The notes under the pieces: generated by a model
What the model saw: the letters and a program-made list of their open reading frames with translations, nothing else
Databases searched by the model: none
What the model was told of the DNA's origin: nothing
NCBI RefSeq assembly: GCF_018446385.1
Contig: NC_055996.1
Location: 53,304,365 to 53,368,364 of the forward strand
Reading direction: 5' to 3'
Origin: Zingiber officinale
Lineage: Eukaryota > Streptophyta > Magnoliopsida > Zingiberales > Zingiberaceae
DNA: 64,000 nucleotides
Shown: positions 24,575 to 37,613 of the stretch, one piece after another
How positions within the stretch are numbered: the stretch's first letter is position 1
How the letters are laid out: every line of letters begins with the position of its first letter
Program-made: the position numbers and the translations under genes

Positions 24575-26346
24575 TGGTAAGGCGAATCTGTCACATCCGC
24601 TAATCAAATTGTACAAATGTATTTTCCACTGAACCCCTTAATTTCACAATAACGTTGTAGTAACGAGCCCAGGATCGCTCTCGAGGAACCAACAGTATGA
24701 TGTAATCTAGGATTGTCTTTTTATTCCTATTTTTGGGGTTTTCGATATAAAAAAATGGAATGGGGGGATTTAAGCTTGAATTTAAATCTAACAAATGAAA
24801 AGCACAGGGAATAAAGAAATTAATCTAATGCAAAAATGAAACTTAACTATGTGCCAATGATTAGTCCAATACGCATTGTCACACTACGTAATAGATTTCA
24901 TCTTCAACACAATTAAAACACGAATGAAATAATATGACTCAAATAAAATCTATTCTAAAGCATAATTGAAACCCTAATTAAAAACTTAACAGCTTAACAA
25001 TTAAACAAACTCTAGCAAAACTTAAACTAGCTTGCATAAATGAAATTCTAGCTTCCAAACACGAATTAACCTTCAACAAGAATAAGAAATGCTAAATGGC
25101 AGTGATAAAAACATAACTAAATCAAAAGAAAGATAATCTATCTGTAAGAACAGTAACAAAGTGAAATAAACCCTAACCAATCCATTCTCACAACCAATCT
25201 ATCAAACTTCACACTCAAGCCGTCACACAAGAGGCCGAAATCGTGACCACCCAATTCCGGACCTCAGTGGAGCATCTCAGCTGCGTCTCAGTTCCAGGTA
25301 TACTCAGCAACGCCGACGGACCACCCCCGACGAGCTAAGAACATCCCAAAACCCCAAGAATGGCCGAAATCTGAAAATCTGTCTCTGGATCTGATGGGAA
25401 GCTGTGGAACGCGGATGAACGTCGAGTGAAGCTCAGGAACACCGGAAGACCACCTCCAAATGTTGCTGATGGGAATCGGAGCTCAGATTTGGAGGACCAC
25501 CGCCAAATCTGAGGTGAAACAGGGAGATGCCGCGAGTCAAATTCCACCGGAGAGAACACCCTCCAATGGCTCAAGAAGATCGGGATGATACCGCCGAGAA
25601 ACTCTCCACCGAGATTGAAGCTCGAGAGATGGATTGGAGAAGGAAAGGAATCGAAATCTCGGCAAAAGCTCGCCGTGGGACGCGCAGCTGCGTGAGGAGA
25701 TCGACAAAGAAGCTGGGCACTGTAGCTTCTCTATTTTAAACAGATCTCAGATTTGAACCAACGGCTGAGATTGATTTGGAGCTAAATCAACGGTGAAAGT
25801 TTGCCCAAAATCTGATCCGAAGGTACTGATATTGATCTAGGGTCTGGATCTACCCTCCCGTAGGTAGGATCGATCAGATCATCACTGGATGGCCCAGATC
25901 GGCCCAGTCTTCATTGAACGGCCCAGATTAATTCGGCTTGATCAATAGCTAGATGAACTCAGATCTGGATCAAAACTTCTGGTTCTTCATCAATGGCTTA
26001 TATCTGCTACCCATTAGGTTGGATCGGCCAGATCTTCAACGGATGGTTCAGATCTCTCCTATTCTTGATAAACGGCCCATAATGCTTCAAAGCTTGATCT
26101 TCTTGTTTGAACTCCGATTTGAGTCCAATTTCGGTCCAAATAGATCCAAATTCAAGATCCTTTTATGCCTACAAAATAAGAATCAAATATTAGCATCAAA
26201 TAATATAAAAAATAAAGTAATTTGTAATTAAGTCCAAAAATACACACAATGCACAAAATGTGATGTAACCATGATTTTAACCTATGAAATCAACATCAAA
26301 CCATGCATATATGAATCAAAATAATACAATAAAATCATGGTTATCA
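24575..26346 (-). mobile_element. Solo LTR (1,772 bp) nested in the gypsy D 5' LTR
   Basis: The plus strand begins TGGTAAGGCG and ends GGTTATCA. It is flanked by a TTGAT duplication at 24570-24574 and 26347-26351. The gypsy D 3' LTR near 34930 shows the unoccupied site (GGCCGATCAGTCC). On the minus strand it begins TGATAACCATGATTTTATTG, a start I associate with Tat/Retand-type gypsy LTRs, so the orientation is probably minus. The lineage is tentative. The short open frames in it look incidental. Confidence 0.9.
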
Positions 26347-28235
26347 TTGATCAGTCCTAATTTCCAGCATTTTAGTTCTGAGTTCCTTGTTTTCCTTGAT
26401 TAGCATGAACAACCTTGTTATAACAATTCGGAGTTAGCTTATTTTGCTACCTTATCTAGCATTCCAGTGTTTGGTTTCTTTGCATTTCAGTTGCTTAGTT
26501 TCCTTTGCATTTCAACATGCAATTCAGTTTCAGAATTTCACAGCTTTGTTTTAAGCAGGAAAGTTTCTTAAATAAGCATGAGTAGTTCCTTATCCAAGAA
26601 GAGCCTTTATTTAGTTAGAATGAATATAGCATTTTCCTTGCTACTTAAAAAGGCAAGAACAACCTTTATTTAAAGCATGTAGTGTTAGTTTCTTGGTTTC
26701 TTGAACATGAACAGATTCTTTCTAAGTATTGCAGATTTAGATATTTCCCTACTATGCATCCTAGGTAGTTTTGATTTCCCTGCTAGTCTGACAGGTATAA
26801 CCAGCCGGCCCTTTTGCTATGCAACATTGATTCCTTTGTTTTGTTGTTCATTTTTCTTTAGCTGAGCATGAGCAGTCCTCTTAGATTTATGTTTATTGTA
26901 GCATGCTTAGAGGGTTCAGATTTTCTTTCCTTAGATTTATGTTTATTATAGCATGCTTAGAGAGTTCAGATTTGCTTTCCTTTAATTTATGTTTATTGTA
27001 GCATGCTTAAAGAAGTCATATTTGCTTTCCTTTGCTCTATTTTTATAGCATGCTCAATTAGTTGCAATTCTCTACTTGTTAGATATACTTACAGTGTTCT
27101 TGTAAGCTCTCTTAGGGGATTATGAGAAGTTATGAGTAGAGAAAAGACCAAGGTCTAGTTAGAAAAGATAACAAGTAATTTAAAGTAAGATGCTAGTACC
27201 CGACTTCCAAGGTTGTCGTTAAATAAATCCAGGTGACCAATTCCAAGGTCTTGGCTCTGGTAAGACCAAGGTCTTTACCCTCATAGGACTGGAGGCTCGC
27301 TACCTCAGTCTCTATTAGAGAGCGCGCATTTGGTACTAAGCATGGGCCTAAGAAAGAGAAGAAGAAAGTTAAATATTAATTTTAAGTATAAGGTTATAAA
27401 TAAATGAAACAAGTATCACCTATGTTTAGAACTAGCGAAGTTTAGCTCTTATAATTCTAAGTATACAGTATTGGTTTTCAATTGTTTCCTTATGAGTTTA
27501 TTGAGAATGATTAGTTTTATTTCCAATATGTAGATTTATTCTTGTATATCATAAGTATGCAGATTATTTTAGTGTTTTGCTATTAGATGAGCATGTTTAG
27601 CTTTTCTTTTTAGCATTTCAGTTTTAGCATCCTTTGCATCTTATACACTTTCGAGTTTTTGTGAGATAGTTTAGTACTTACTAAGCGTTTCGCTTATAGA
27701 TTTATTTTCCTCCTACTGCAGATAAAGGAAAAGCTAAAGTGTAAAGAGGAAGGCGACAAGGAGGATGCGTGATGGATGTGTGTGATCTCAGGACTATGGA
27801 GAGATCTAGGAAGCTTTGAGTTTTCATGTTTAGGGGATAAGAAATAGTTGAGTTGTACTTTATGGTTTGTGTCATTTGATATTGTATTTTTATTCCTTGT
27901 TTTATTGAGTTTATTCGTGTCTTAGATTGCATGCTGTGATGAGTCTCTGTGTAATAAGTAGTTATTTTAGTGTTTGACACTTATTAAACTGCATGAGTAT
28001 TTGATACATGTTCCAGCCACCTGTGGCTGAAGTATATATTTTTGTATCTCAGTTTATGGTCACCGGTACAGGGGAGACTCTGCCGAAATTTTTCGGTAGG
28101 AACTTCTCTGGGGCCGTGATAAATTTAAGTGTTGCTAATAATAGCATAAGTAACACTAGTAAGTAGAGTTAGTAATTAAGTAACGGTCATCCTTAGAGAG
28201 TAGTATAGTATAGTAAGAAGGGTGGTCGTTACAGT

Positions 28236-28247
28236 TGGTATCAGAGC
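28236..28247 (+). other. Gypsy D primer-binding site
   Basis: TGGTATCAGAGC lies two bases after the 5' LTR, complementary to initiator tRNA-Met. Confidence 0.92.
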
Positions 28248-28473
28248 AGTTCCCATACTCCAGCATCACACACACATCAGCATCGACCTTGCCGTCTTCA
28301 AGTAAGAAAGTATTTAAGTTTTTCCTTTTATGCTTTCTTTATTATTTGCAGTGGAGAGTAATTGCTTATATATATGCGCTTTAGTAAAATAGAAGTTTTG
28401 TTTTCTTTATTCATACATATGTTTGTTTATAAAGGATAGAGAAAATATCAAGTCTTTTTCTCTGCATAATTAG

Positions 28474-30111
28474 ATGGCAAGAAGGGGGTGTCCCCGTACC
28501 GCTCGTACTGAGGACCAGGTTCAGGAGAACGAAGGCCCAGGCTCAACTGAGCCCAATCTCTCTGAAGTTGTTGCTCAACTCTAGAAAAAAATAGCAGAGC
28601 ATCAGCAAGTGATTGCCAATCTGATGGCAAATCAGCAATCAGTTCCTCCCCCTCCTCCAGCTGTCACTGCGGAGACTCCAGTGGTAACCGAGGTTCCACC
28701 AGCTGCCCTGGGAGTCGTCACAGCACCTCAGAGACAAGAAGCTTACCTCGTACAATGGCTAAAACTGAAACCAGAGAGCTTCTCAGGCACAACTGAGCCC
28801 TGGGATGCCCAGGCTTGGTTCAAAACACTGAAGAGCACAATGGAGCTTCTTGACTGGCCAGAAGTCGAGAAGGTCAAGTGCGCCTCTTTCTGCCTGTCAG
28901 GAGATGCTCATATGTAGTGGGAGAGGATAAAGACCAAGAGGTCAGCCAAGCAGATGAGCTGGGCTGATTTTCAGTCAGAGTTTTATGAAGAGTTCTTCCG
29001 CCTACAGATCACCAACAAGCACTATGAGGAATTTATAGAGTTCAAACAAGGTGACCTGTCAGTGGAAGAAGCAGCCAAGAAGTTCAACAGACTAGCTCGT
29101 CTCTGCCCAGAGCTGGTAAGTACAGAGAAGGAGCGAGTCAGGCTGATGCTCAGAATGCTGAGACCATAGATAGCACTGAATATGAGCAGTGGAGCTCATC
29201 GGCCTCAGACTGGTGAAGAGTTGATCAGTAGGGCATTAATTGTTGAGCACTACCTGAACGACATCAAAGCACAACGAGCGCAGCACAAGCCAGTGAAGAT
29301 AGAGGACAAGACAGTGGGGAGCCAGAAATCCCAGTCAAGTAAACAGAACTGGAAAGACAAGGGTAGTAAAAGAAAGCAGTGGAACTCAGGAAGTAACCAG
29401 AAGGGAGGACCAGCAAACAAGCAGACCAAGTTCCCTCCCTGTCCTAAATGTGGAAGAACATATCCAGGAGCCTGTCTTTTGGGTAAGACGGGATGCTATT
29501 CATGTGGGCAGGAAGGACACATGGCTAAAGAATGCCCTAACAAGCTCAAAGCACGGCAGCCACAGCCAATACAATATGGAGGCAAGCCTCAGCTACATTA
29601 TATGCCCGCAACTCTGGAAGGATCTCAGTTCAGTCAAGGAAGGTTGGAAGCCCCACCAGTTCCAGCCTTTGATAGTGCCAGAGTATTCTCCCTCACCAAA
29701 GAGGAAGCTGCTAGTGCCTCCACGGTTGTAACAGATCAAGTAGTTATTTTTCAGCATTTAGCTACTGTACTATTTGATACTGGGGCGACCCATTCTTTTG
29801 TATCAGTACCCTTTGCCAGTAAATTACAGGTGCCTTCAGAGAGTATGAACTCCAAGTTCTTGACGACCCTACCTTCTGGGGAAGTCATGGAGTCCAATCA
29901 GTGGCTTCGAGATGTACCGGTCAGAATTGCAGACCGAGAACTATATGTTAGCCTGGTAGTCCTCGCCATGCAAGATTTCGATATCATTTTGGGTATGGAT
30001 TTCCTCAGCAAGTATAGCGCTTCAGTAGACTGCCGCAGAAGGAAAGTAATCTTCATCCCAGAGGGTGAACCACCTTTTGAATTCACAAGAGTGCCAAGGA
30101 AGAGGACCTAG
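28474..30111 (+). pseudogene. Gypsy D gag and protease, with stops
   Basis: ATG at 28474 (MARRGCPRTART) opens one frame that can be followed to 30111. The gag domain is at 28830-29170 (MELLDWPEVEKVKC, RLARLCPELVSTEKER). The CCHC knuckle is near 29490-29535 (CYSCGQEGHMAKEC). The retropepsin motif LFDTGATHSF is near 29770 and ILGMDFLSKY near 29990. In-frame TAG stops are at 28582-28584 (Gln position), 28915-28917 (Trp position), 29167-29169 and 30109-30111. The first two fit C-to-T or G-to-A changes. No frameshift is needed over this stretch, so gag-protease is interrupted by point mutations only. Confidence 0.92.
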
Positions 30112-31700
30112 AAACTTCTCTCTTCTCTAGCAGCTCACCAGATGTTAGCTAAAGGGTGTGCTAGTTTTCTTGCATACATAGTACATGCAGAAGAACAGAA
30201 AGGACTCAAGCAGGAGGATGTTCGGGTAGTATGCGAGTATCCAGAAGTATTTCCTGAAGAGCTACCTGGACTGCCTCCCAACAGAGAAGTGGAGTTTGAG
30301 ATTGAATTGGTTCCTGGTACCGGTTCAATTTCAAAAGCTCCATATCGCATGTCTCCAGCAGAGCTGAAAGAGTTGCAAGAGTAACTTCAGGAGCTACTTG
30401 ACAAAGGCTTCATCCGCCCTAGTCACTCACCTTGGGGAGCTCCTGTATTGTTTGTCAAGAAGAAGGACGGATCTATGCTGATGTACATAGATTATAGAGC
30501 TCTGAATCAAGTGACAATCAAGAACAAGTATCCCCTTCCCAGGATCGATGACTTATTTGATCAGTTGAGAGGGGCAACAGTATTCTCAAAGATAGACCTG
30601 TGCTCTGGGTACCATCAGCAGAAAGTGAAAGAGAGGGATATACCAAAACGACATTCAGGACCAGATACGGACACTACGAGTTTGTAGTCATGCCTTTTGG
30701 TGTGACTAATACACCAGCAGTCTTCGTGGACTTAATGAACAGAGTGTTCAGAGAATACCTTGACAAATTTGTCATCGTATTCATCGACAACATTCTAGTC
30801 TATTCAAGAACCCCAGAGGAGCATGACACGTACTTGAGGATAATATTGCAGACCCTTCAGCAAAAGCAGCTGTATGCTAAGTTCTCAAAGTGCGAGTTCT
30901 GGTTAGATCAGGTGGCGTTTCTAGGTCACATAATTTCTAAAAAAGGTGTCCAAGTGGATCTAGCCAAAATAGAAGCGGTCAACAACTGGAGTAGACCCAA
31001 GAACGCCAGGGGGATCAGAAGTTTCCTTAGTTTAGCTGGGTACTACAGAAAATTTGTGGGGGACTTTTCCAGGATAGCCTCTCCACTCACAGCCCTGACC
31101 AGAAAGAACAAAAAGTTTGAGTGGTCAGACAGATGTGAGCAGAGTTCCAAGAGCTAAAGAAGAGACTGACTAGTGCTCCCATTCTAACTGTTCCAGCTAG
31201 TGACAAGAGTTTTGACATTTACAGTGATGCCTCCAAGATGGGTTTAGGAGCTGTTCTCATGCAAGAAGGAAAAGTTATAGCTTATGCTTCTAGACAACTC
31301 AAAGATTATGAGCAGAATTACCCCACTCATGATCTTGAGATGGCAGCTGTGGTCTATGCACTGAAACTCTGGCAACATTACTTGTATGGAGTCCAGTGCA
31401 GAATCTTCACAGACCATCAGAGTTTAAAGTATTTCTTTACCCAGAAGGACTTAAACATGAGACAGCGCAGGTGGTTAGAGTTGGTCAAAGACTATGACTG
31501 TGAAATCCTCTACCACCCAGGCAAAGCTAATAAAGTGGCAGATGCACTAAGCATAAAATCCAGTGCATCCCTGATGTCTTTGTCATCATTAGCCCTGCCA
31601 CTGCAGAAAGAGTTGTCAGACTTTAGAGTTGAAATTATTTATGGGCAAATTCTGCATTGACCTTAGAGTCAACCCTACTTGAGGGTACAGAGGAAGTAAA
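30112..31700 (+). pseudogene. Gypsy D reverse transcriptase and RNase H, broken
   Basis: RT motifs run in order: [11 protein letters not shown] (30450), [11 protein letters not shown] (30535), [13 protein letters not shown] (30580), [10 protein letters not shown] (30690) and [10 protein letters not shown] (30930). RNase H shows [12 protein letters not shown] (about 31222) and [10 protein letters not shown] (about 31410). Lesions: TAA at 30382-30384, a one-base loss in the A-run at 30645-30648, another one-base loss near 31142, and a stop at 31658. The catalytic box reads FIDNILVYS, with AAC at 30789-30791 where the second aspartate is expected. The enzyme would be inactive even without the frameshifts. 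Confidence 0.92.
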
Positions 31701-31729
31701 GTGAAGATCCAGATATCAAGAAGATCAAT

Positions 31730-33114
31730 CAAGGGATGCAAAAAGAAGAAAATTCAGAGTTTCGAGTATCAGACAGTGGAATTCTTTATCAAGGGAGACG
31801 CCTTTGTGTCCCCAATGATGAAGAGCTGAGAAAGAAAATTTTAGAGGAAGCTCATAGTACACCTTACTCCATTCATCCTGGTTCTACCAAGATGTACCAA
31901 GACGTGAAACAGAGGTTCTGGTGGTCTGGACTCAAAAGAGATGTAGCTAAATATGTCAGTACCTGCCTGACATGTCAGAGGTCAAAGCAGAGCACCAGAG
32001 ACCAAGAGGAGTTCTACAGCCTCTCCCTATACCAGAGTGGAAGTGGGAAGACATATCCATGGACTTCATAACAGGTCTTCCAAGAACTACGAATGGATAT
32101 GACGCAATATGGGTAATAGTGGACAGATTGACCAAGTCTGCCCATTTTCTAGCCATCAAGGTGTCTCACTCTATAGAGCAGTTAGCACAGCTATATGTTA
32201 AAGAGGTGATCAGACTTCACGGAGTTCCTAAATCTATCATTTCTGATAGAGATTGGCACTTCACCTCTCACTTTTGGGAGTGTGTTCAGAATGCACTAGG
32301 CACCAAACTCAAGTTCAGCACAGCTTTCCATCCTCAGACTGATGGACAGACAAAGCGAGTAAATCAGATCTTAGAAGATATGCTCAGAGCTTGTGCACTA
32401 GATTTCAAGGAAAGTTGGTGCAAGTATCTGTACTTAGCTGAATTTGCTTACAACAATAGCTATCAGGCCACCATCAAGATGGCACCATACGAGGCGTTGT
32501 ATGACAGGAAGTGCAGATCACCCATTTGCTGGCAAGAAGAAGGTGAAAGAAGAGAAATGGAAGTAGAGCTGGGCATTCAGACAGAGATGATAAAAGAAAC
32601 CACTCAGGCTATCCAGAAGATCAGACAGAGGATTGAGACTGCCCAGAGTAGACAGAAGAGTTATGCTGACACACGCCGTAGACCACTTAAATTCCAAGTA
32701 GGAGATTCAGTTTTTCTCAAGGTCGCTCCTATGAAGGGAGTGATAAGATTTGGCAAGAAGGGCAAATTAAGTTCTCGCTATGTAGGACCTTACCTGATCA
32801 CAGAAAGGATTGGGAAAGTAGCTTACAAGCTGGACTTACCACAGGACATGTCGGCGATACATAACATATTTCATGTCTCCATGCTAAAGAAGTGTCTCCA
32901 CGACCCTAGCCAAGTGATTGAGCCTCAGTCAGTGCAGATTCAGGAGGATCTTAGCTATGAGAGCAGACCTACACAGATAGTGGACAGAGAAGTTAAGAGA
33001 CTAAGGAATAAAGAAGTACCACTAGTGAAGGTCATCTGGCAGAATCAGAAGCACGAGGAAGTCACATGGGAACGTGAGGATAGTATGAGACAGAAATATC
33101 CAGAACTATTCTAA
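31730..33114 (+). pseudogene. Gypsy D integrase with chromodomain-like tail
   Basis: The integrase zinc-binding part (31736-31990: IHPGSTKMYQDVKQRFWW, then CLTCQRSK) is separated by a one-base loss in the A-run near 31982-31985 from a 380-codon open frame ending at 33114. That frame holds the catalytic core (SMDFITGLP; SDRDWHF, where SDRDPRF is usual; TKRVNQILEDMLR). It also holds a GPY/F-type motif (SSRYVGPYLI) and a C-terminal chromodomain-like segment (VKVIWQNQKHEEVTWERE). A chromodomain at this place is the defining mark of chromoviruses, which in plants often target heterochromatin. This is the longest intact frame in the window, although detached from its upstream part. Confidence 0.93.
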
Positions 33115-33148
33115 GTTCGAGGACGAACTTTTTATAAGGTATGGGGAT

Positions 33149-36100
33149 TGTAACGACCCAATTTTCCCTATTTAAAGTTCTAAATGTCCTTAAAATATTT
33201 GTAAATGCTTTTAAAATATTCTAGAGATTTTTAGAAATTTTTAGAGTATTTTTATGTAATTTTTGGAGGTCGTTTGGTATTTTTACTAAACGAAAGAAGT
33301 TTTGACAAAAAATATCCGAGCCGAGATTCGAACCGTGGACATCGGACCTGAACCGAGCCTTAACCGAATTCAGCCAGCCAACTGTTCCGCGACCTTTTTG
33401 TTAACATATAGAGAACAAAATTTATATAAGTAGTAGAAGTTAATAACAGGAAATAATAGGAAGAAAAGGGTTGCAGCGGAGATTTGAACCCACGAGCCGA
33501 GCTTTAAGCAGAACGCAGCCAACCAAGTGTTCACACGACCGTTGCTGAATAAGGAAAGAGCGACAAATATTTAAGGTATAGTAAGTAATAAAAAACCCTA
33601 AGTATAAGGATTTAATCCTTTTCCTGCACCCGACGCGAACCCTAAACATAATTCCCTCCCCTTCTCCCTCGCGACGGCAGTCTTCTCTCTCGGGCGAAAA
33701 GGGGCGATGACGCTAGGGTTCCTCTCCGGCGGCCGGCGAGGACTTCTTTTTGGGAGCCGTTCACAGATTCATGGTCTCCTCGTCAAGGAGAACACGCGGA
33801 TAGGAAGGGATCGCCGAGATCTTCACCTTCTCCGAACCCTAGAACCCATTCCATCGGTTGTAAGTGCAAGAACAAGTGTAAGTACTACTCACCTGTGGTA
33901 GGAGTTGCTCCGAATTTAGGGTTTTTTGTTTCCTTGCTTTCGGATTTTGCTGTGCCGAGTGGAATTATATGCTAGGGCTTTTCTTTCTATGCTATGTTTA
34001 TCTAGCCGAATTGCTAAGGTTGGTTTGAGTTGTACAGAGTGCTTGCTAGGACCTGTTGATTTCGGTACATACTGTAGGTTGTTTCTTTGTGTTCGGATTT
34101 CTTCCTATGGTTTCCGGATCATGCTTTACAGAATAGGGTAGCTAGGGATTTAGCCTTCTTGTTTTGTTTCGGATTAAGCTGTGTAGAAAAGAGAATTTGC
34201 CTACTTATGTTCTGTTATAGCATGCTTAAAGGGATTTATTCGCTTGCTGCTTGTGTTCTATTATAGCATGCATGTCCTGAATTTAGTCCTGTACATGTGC
34301 AGATTGATATTTCATTTATATCATTGAAACAAACGTTATAAAGGTTTTAATTTCAGCAAGTATTAGTTTTATTTGTACTATTTGCTGGATATGAATAAGC
34401 ATGTTTTTAGCAAGTGCAGAACTTAGTTTGAGTTCCTTTCATTACCGTTTAGTATTTTCCTGATGAAGCATAATTAAAGAGATTAGTTAGTTTCTATGTA
34501 ATCCTGTTATAGCATGAATAAAGAGTTTAGCTAGTTGTTATGTATTTCTGTTGTAACAGGTTTAGAGCTTAAAGAAATATGTTTGGATGAGTCATGATTC
34601 TAGTTTAGATACTTTGTTCTTGTAAAGTTCCAATGCCTACATAATCTAGAAGCAAAATTTCCATAAATTGACACCTGTATAGTTAAGGTATCTTGCACAT
34701 ACTTGGCTATAGAAAGGAATGGATAACTATGCTTACACATAGCCATCTATACAAATCACCATACTAGATCTTCTTGGTAGTATTTTCAGGGTGCATTCTT
34801 GCAAATCAAAGTGTATAAACAGCCTCATTAATTAGTGTGCAGTTTTGTTGGTTTTGCTTTGCTACCTCCATGAACACGAATAGCCCTCCTTGAGCTTACT
34901 GCTTGGACCTTCCTGTGCTAACTCAATGAGGCCGATCAGTCCTAATTTCCAGCATTTCAGTTTGAGTTCCTTGTTTTCCTTTATTAGCATGAACAACCTT
35001 GTTATAACAATTCGGAGTTAGCTTATTTTGCTACCTTATCTAGCATTCCAGTGTTTGGTTTCTTTGCATTTCGGTTGCTTAGTTTCCTTTACATTTCAAC
35101 ATGCAATTCAGTTTCAGAATTTCACAGCTTTGTTTTAAGCAGGAAAGTATCTTAAATAAGCATGAGTAGTTCCTTATCCAAGAACAGCCTTTATTTAGTT
35201 AGAATGGATTTAGCATTTTCCTTACTACTCAAAAAGGCAAGAACAGCCTTTATTTAAAGCATGTAGTGTAAGTTTCTTGGTTTCTTGAACATGAACAGAT
35301 TCTTTCTAAGTATTGCAGATTTAGATATTTCCCTACTATGCATCCTAGGTAGTTTTGATTTCCCTGCTAGTCTGACAGGTATAACCAGCCGGCCCTTTTG
35401 CTATGCAACATTGATTCCTTTATTTTGTTGTTCATTTTTCTTTAGCTGAGCATGAGCAGTCCTCTTAGATTTATGTTTATTGTAGCATGCTTAGAGGGTT
35501 CAGATTTGCTTTCCTTAGATTTATGTTTATTATAGCATGCTTAGAGAGTTCAGATTTGCTTTCCTTTAATTTATGTTTATTGTAGCATGCTTAAAGAAGT
35601 CATATTTGCTTTCCTTTGCTCTATTTTTATAGCATGCTCAATTAGTTGCAATTCTCTACTTGTTAGATATACTTACAGTGTTCTTGTAAGCTCTCTTAGG
35701 GGATTATGAGAAGTTATGAGTAGAGAAAAGACCAAGGTCTAGTTAGAAAAGATAACAAGTAATTTAAAGTAAGAGGCTAGTACCCGACTTCCAAGGTTGT
35801 CGTTAAATAAATCCAGGTGACCAATTCCAAGGTCTTGGCTCTGGTAAGACCAAGGTCTTTACCCTCATAGGACTGGAGGCTCGTTACCTCAGTCTCTATT
35901 AGAGAGCGCGCATTTGGTACTAAGCATGGGCCTAAGAAAGAGAAGAAGAAAGTTAAATATTAATTTTAAGTATAAGGTTATAAATAAATGAAACAAGTAT
36001 CACCTATGTTTAGAACTAGCGAAGTTTAGCTCTTATAATTCTAAGTATACAGTATTGGTTTTCAATTGTTTCCTTATGAGTTTATTGAGAATGATTAGTT

Positions 36101-36817
36101 TTATTTCCAATATGCAGATTTATTTTTGTATATCATAAGTATGCAGATTATTTTAGTGCTTTGCTATTAGATGAGCATGTTTAGCTTTTCTTTTTAGCAT
36201 TTCAGTTTTAGCATCCTTTGCATCTTATACACTTTCGAGTTTTTGTGAGATAGTTTAGTACTTACTAAGCGTTTCGCTTATAGATTTATTTTCCTCCTAC
36301 TGCAGATAAAGGAAAAGTTAAAGTGTAAAAAGGAAGGCGACAAGGAGGATGCATGATGGATGTGTGTGATGCCTGGACTATGGAGAGATCTAGGAAGCTT
36401 TGAGTTTTCATGTTTAAGGGATAAGAAATAGTTGAGTTGTACTTTATGGTTTGTGTCATTTGAGAGTGTATTTTTATTCCTTGTTTTATTGAGTTTATTC
36501 GTGTCTTAGATTGCATGCTGTGATGAGTCTCTGTGTAATAAGTAGTTATTTTAGTGTTTGACACTTATTAAACTATATGAGTGTTTGATACATGTTTTAG
36601 CCGCCTGTGGCTGAAGTATATATTTTTGTATCTCAGTTTATGGTCACCGGTACAAGGGAGACTCTGCCGAAATTTTTCGATAGGAACTTCTCTGGGGTCG
36701 TGATAAATTTAAGTGTTGCTAATAATAGCATAAGTAACACTAGTAAGTAGAGTTAGTAGTTAAGTAGCGGTCATCCTTAGAGAGTAGTATAGTATAGTAA
36801 GAAGGGTGGTCGTTACA
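33149..36817 (+). repeat. Gypsy D 3' LTR (3,669 bp)
   Basis: Starts TGTAACGACCC and ends GTCGTTACA, followed by the ACCAT duplication. It lacks the nested solo LTR of the 5' copy, so it records the pre-insertion state near 34930-34945. Tandem antisense tRNA-like modules are at about 33305-33555. Confidence 0.95.
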
Positions 36818-36822
36818 ACCAT

Positions 36823-37359
36823 GGATGCCCACAAGGTGTTCCTTGGAAATGCATTTAATGCATATCTGATGACGTCGCAATTTTCAACCTTCTGTTCGAT
36901 CATGTGGAGTCTGTTTAGTAGATCTTGTATGTGAGCATGAAGTTGGCTTGCTGACTCTCCCTCCTGTATTTTTATATTATATAATTTATTCAGAATTAGG
37001 TCTCGTTTGCTTACCTATGTGTCGGAAATGTCCTTGTGCAGCTCGATCAATTTTTCCCATAATTTGTTAGCGCTTGAGAACGGGCCGACTCGGTTTAGCT
37101 CTTCCTTTGTCGGGTTACATTGTAAAGTGCATGTTGCTTTGGCGTTGGTCTCAATTTTCTTCATTAATGTTGTGTCCCAGTTCTGGTATGACACTGGCTT
37201 TTCAGCGTCGTCGAGTGGAAGTTCGAGACCGGTTTGGATGATTATCTACATCTCGACTTATGTCTTGAGGTGGTACTCCATTCAGCTTTTCCAATAGCCA
37301 AAATCCTCGCCAGAGAAAAGAGAAGGACGTGCAGTGCTATACCCTTCTTGGTGAGTCAT
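36823..37359 (-). pseudogene. Copia B gag, N-terminal part
   Basis: Minus-strand ATG at 37359-37357 (MTHQEGYSTARPSLFSGEDF) is followed by a TGA where Arg (CGA) is expected near 37294, then NWDTTLMKKIETNAKATC, GPFSSANKLWEKLIELHKD, GESASQLHAHI and DLLNRLHMIEQKVEN, ending at the gypsy D junction. The N-terminal SGEDFGYWK motif and the arrangement fit the UBN2/DUF4219-type gag domain of SIRE-like copia elements. The rest of gag is at 22786 and leftward. Confidence 0.88.
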
Positions 37360-37613
37360 TCATGAAGAAACCTCGCACACAATAAAAAGAGAGCAAAGGT
37401 TCTAAGACTTGGTTTTGGATTAGTAGTGCGGGAATAAGAGAATATAATAAAAACTCGAGTGGTGTTTGCACCAACTTCGAGAAATGAAAGAACTCCTTCG
37501 ATAAAATAGATCGGAAGGCGGCAATTTTACCGATTTCGATTAACTCCGAAAATTAAAAAAATTATCACGAAAAAATTGCTTGAATGGTGGTTTCACCAAT
37601 TCGAAGCGATTCT

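Larger units (their letters stand above)
22787..28233 (+). repeat. Gypsy D 5' LTR (5,447 bp including a nested solo LTR)
   Basis: Starts TGTAACGACCCAATTTTTCC and ends GGTGGTCGTTACA. It aligns with 33149-36817 except for an insertion at 24575-26346 plus its 5-bp duplication. It has two antisense tRNA-like modules near 22950-23190. Confidence 0.95.
22787..36817 (+). mobile_element. Gypsy D: complete Ty3/gypsy chromovirus (Tekay/Del-like)
   Basis: A complete 14,031-bp element with LTRs at 22787-28233 and 33149-36817. A perfect ACCAT duplication lies at 22782-22786 and 36818-36822. The internal region encodes gag with a CCHC knuckle, protease, RT, RNase H and integrase, ending in a chromodomain-like tail. 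It inserted in copia B gag between codons for Met-Val. The LTR pair differs by scattered substitutions and by a 1.77-kb solo LTR in the 5' copy. Confidence 0.96.
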
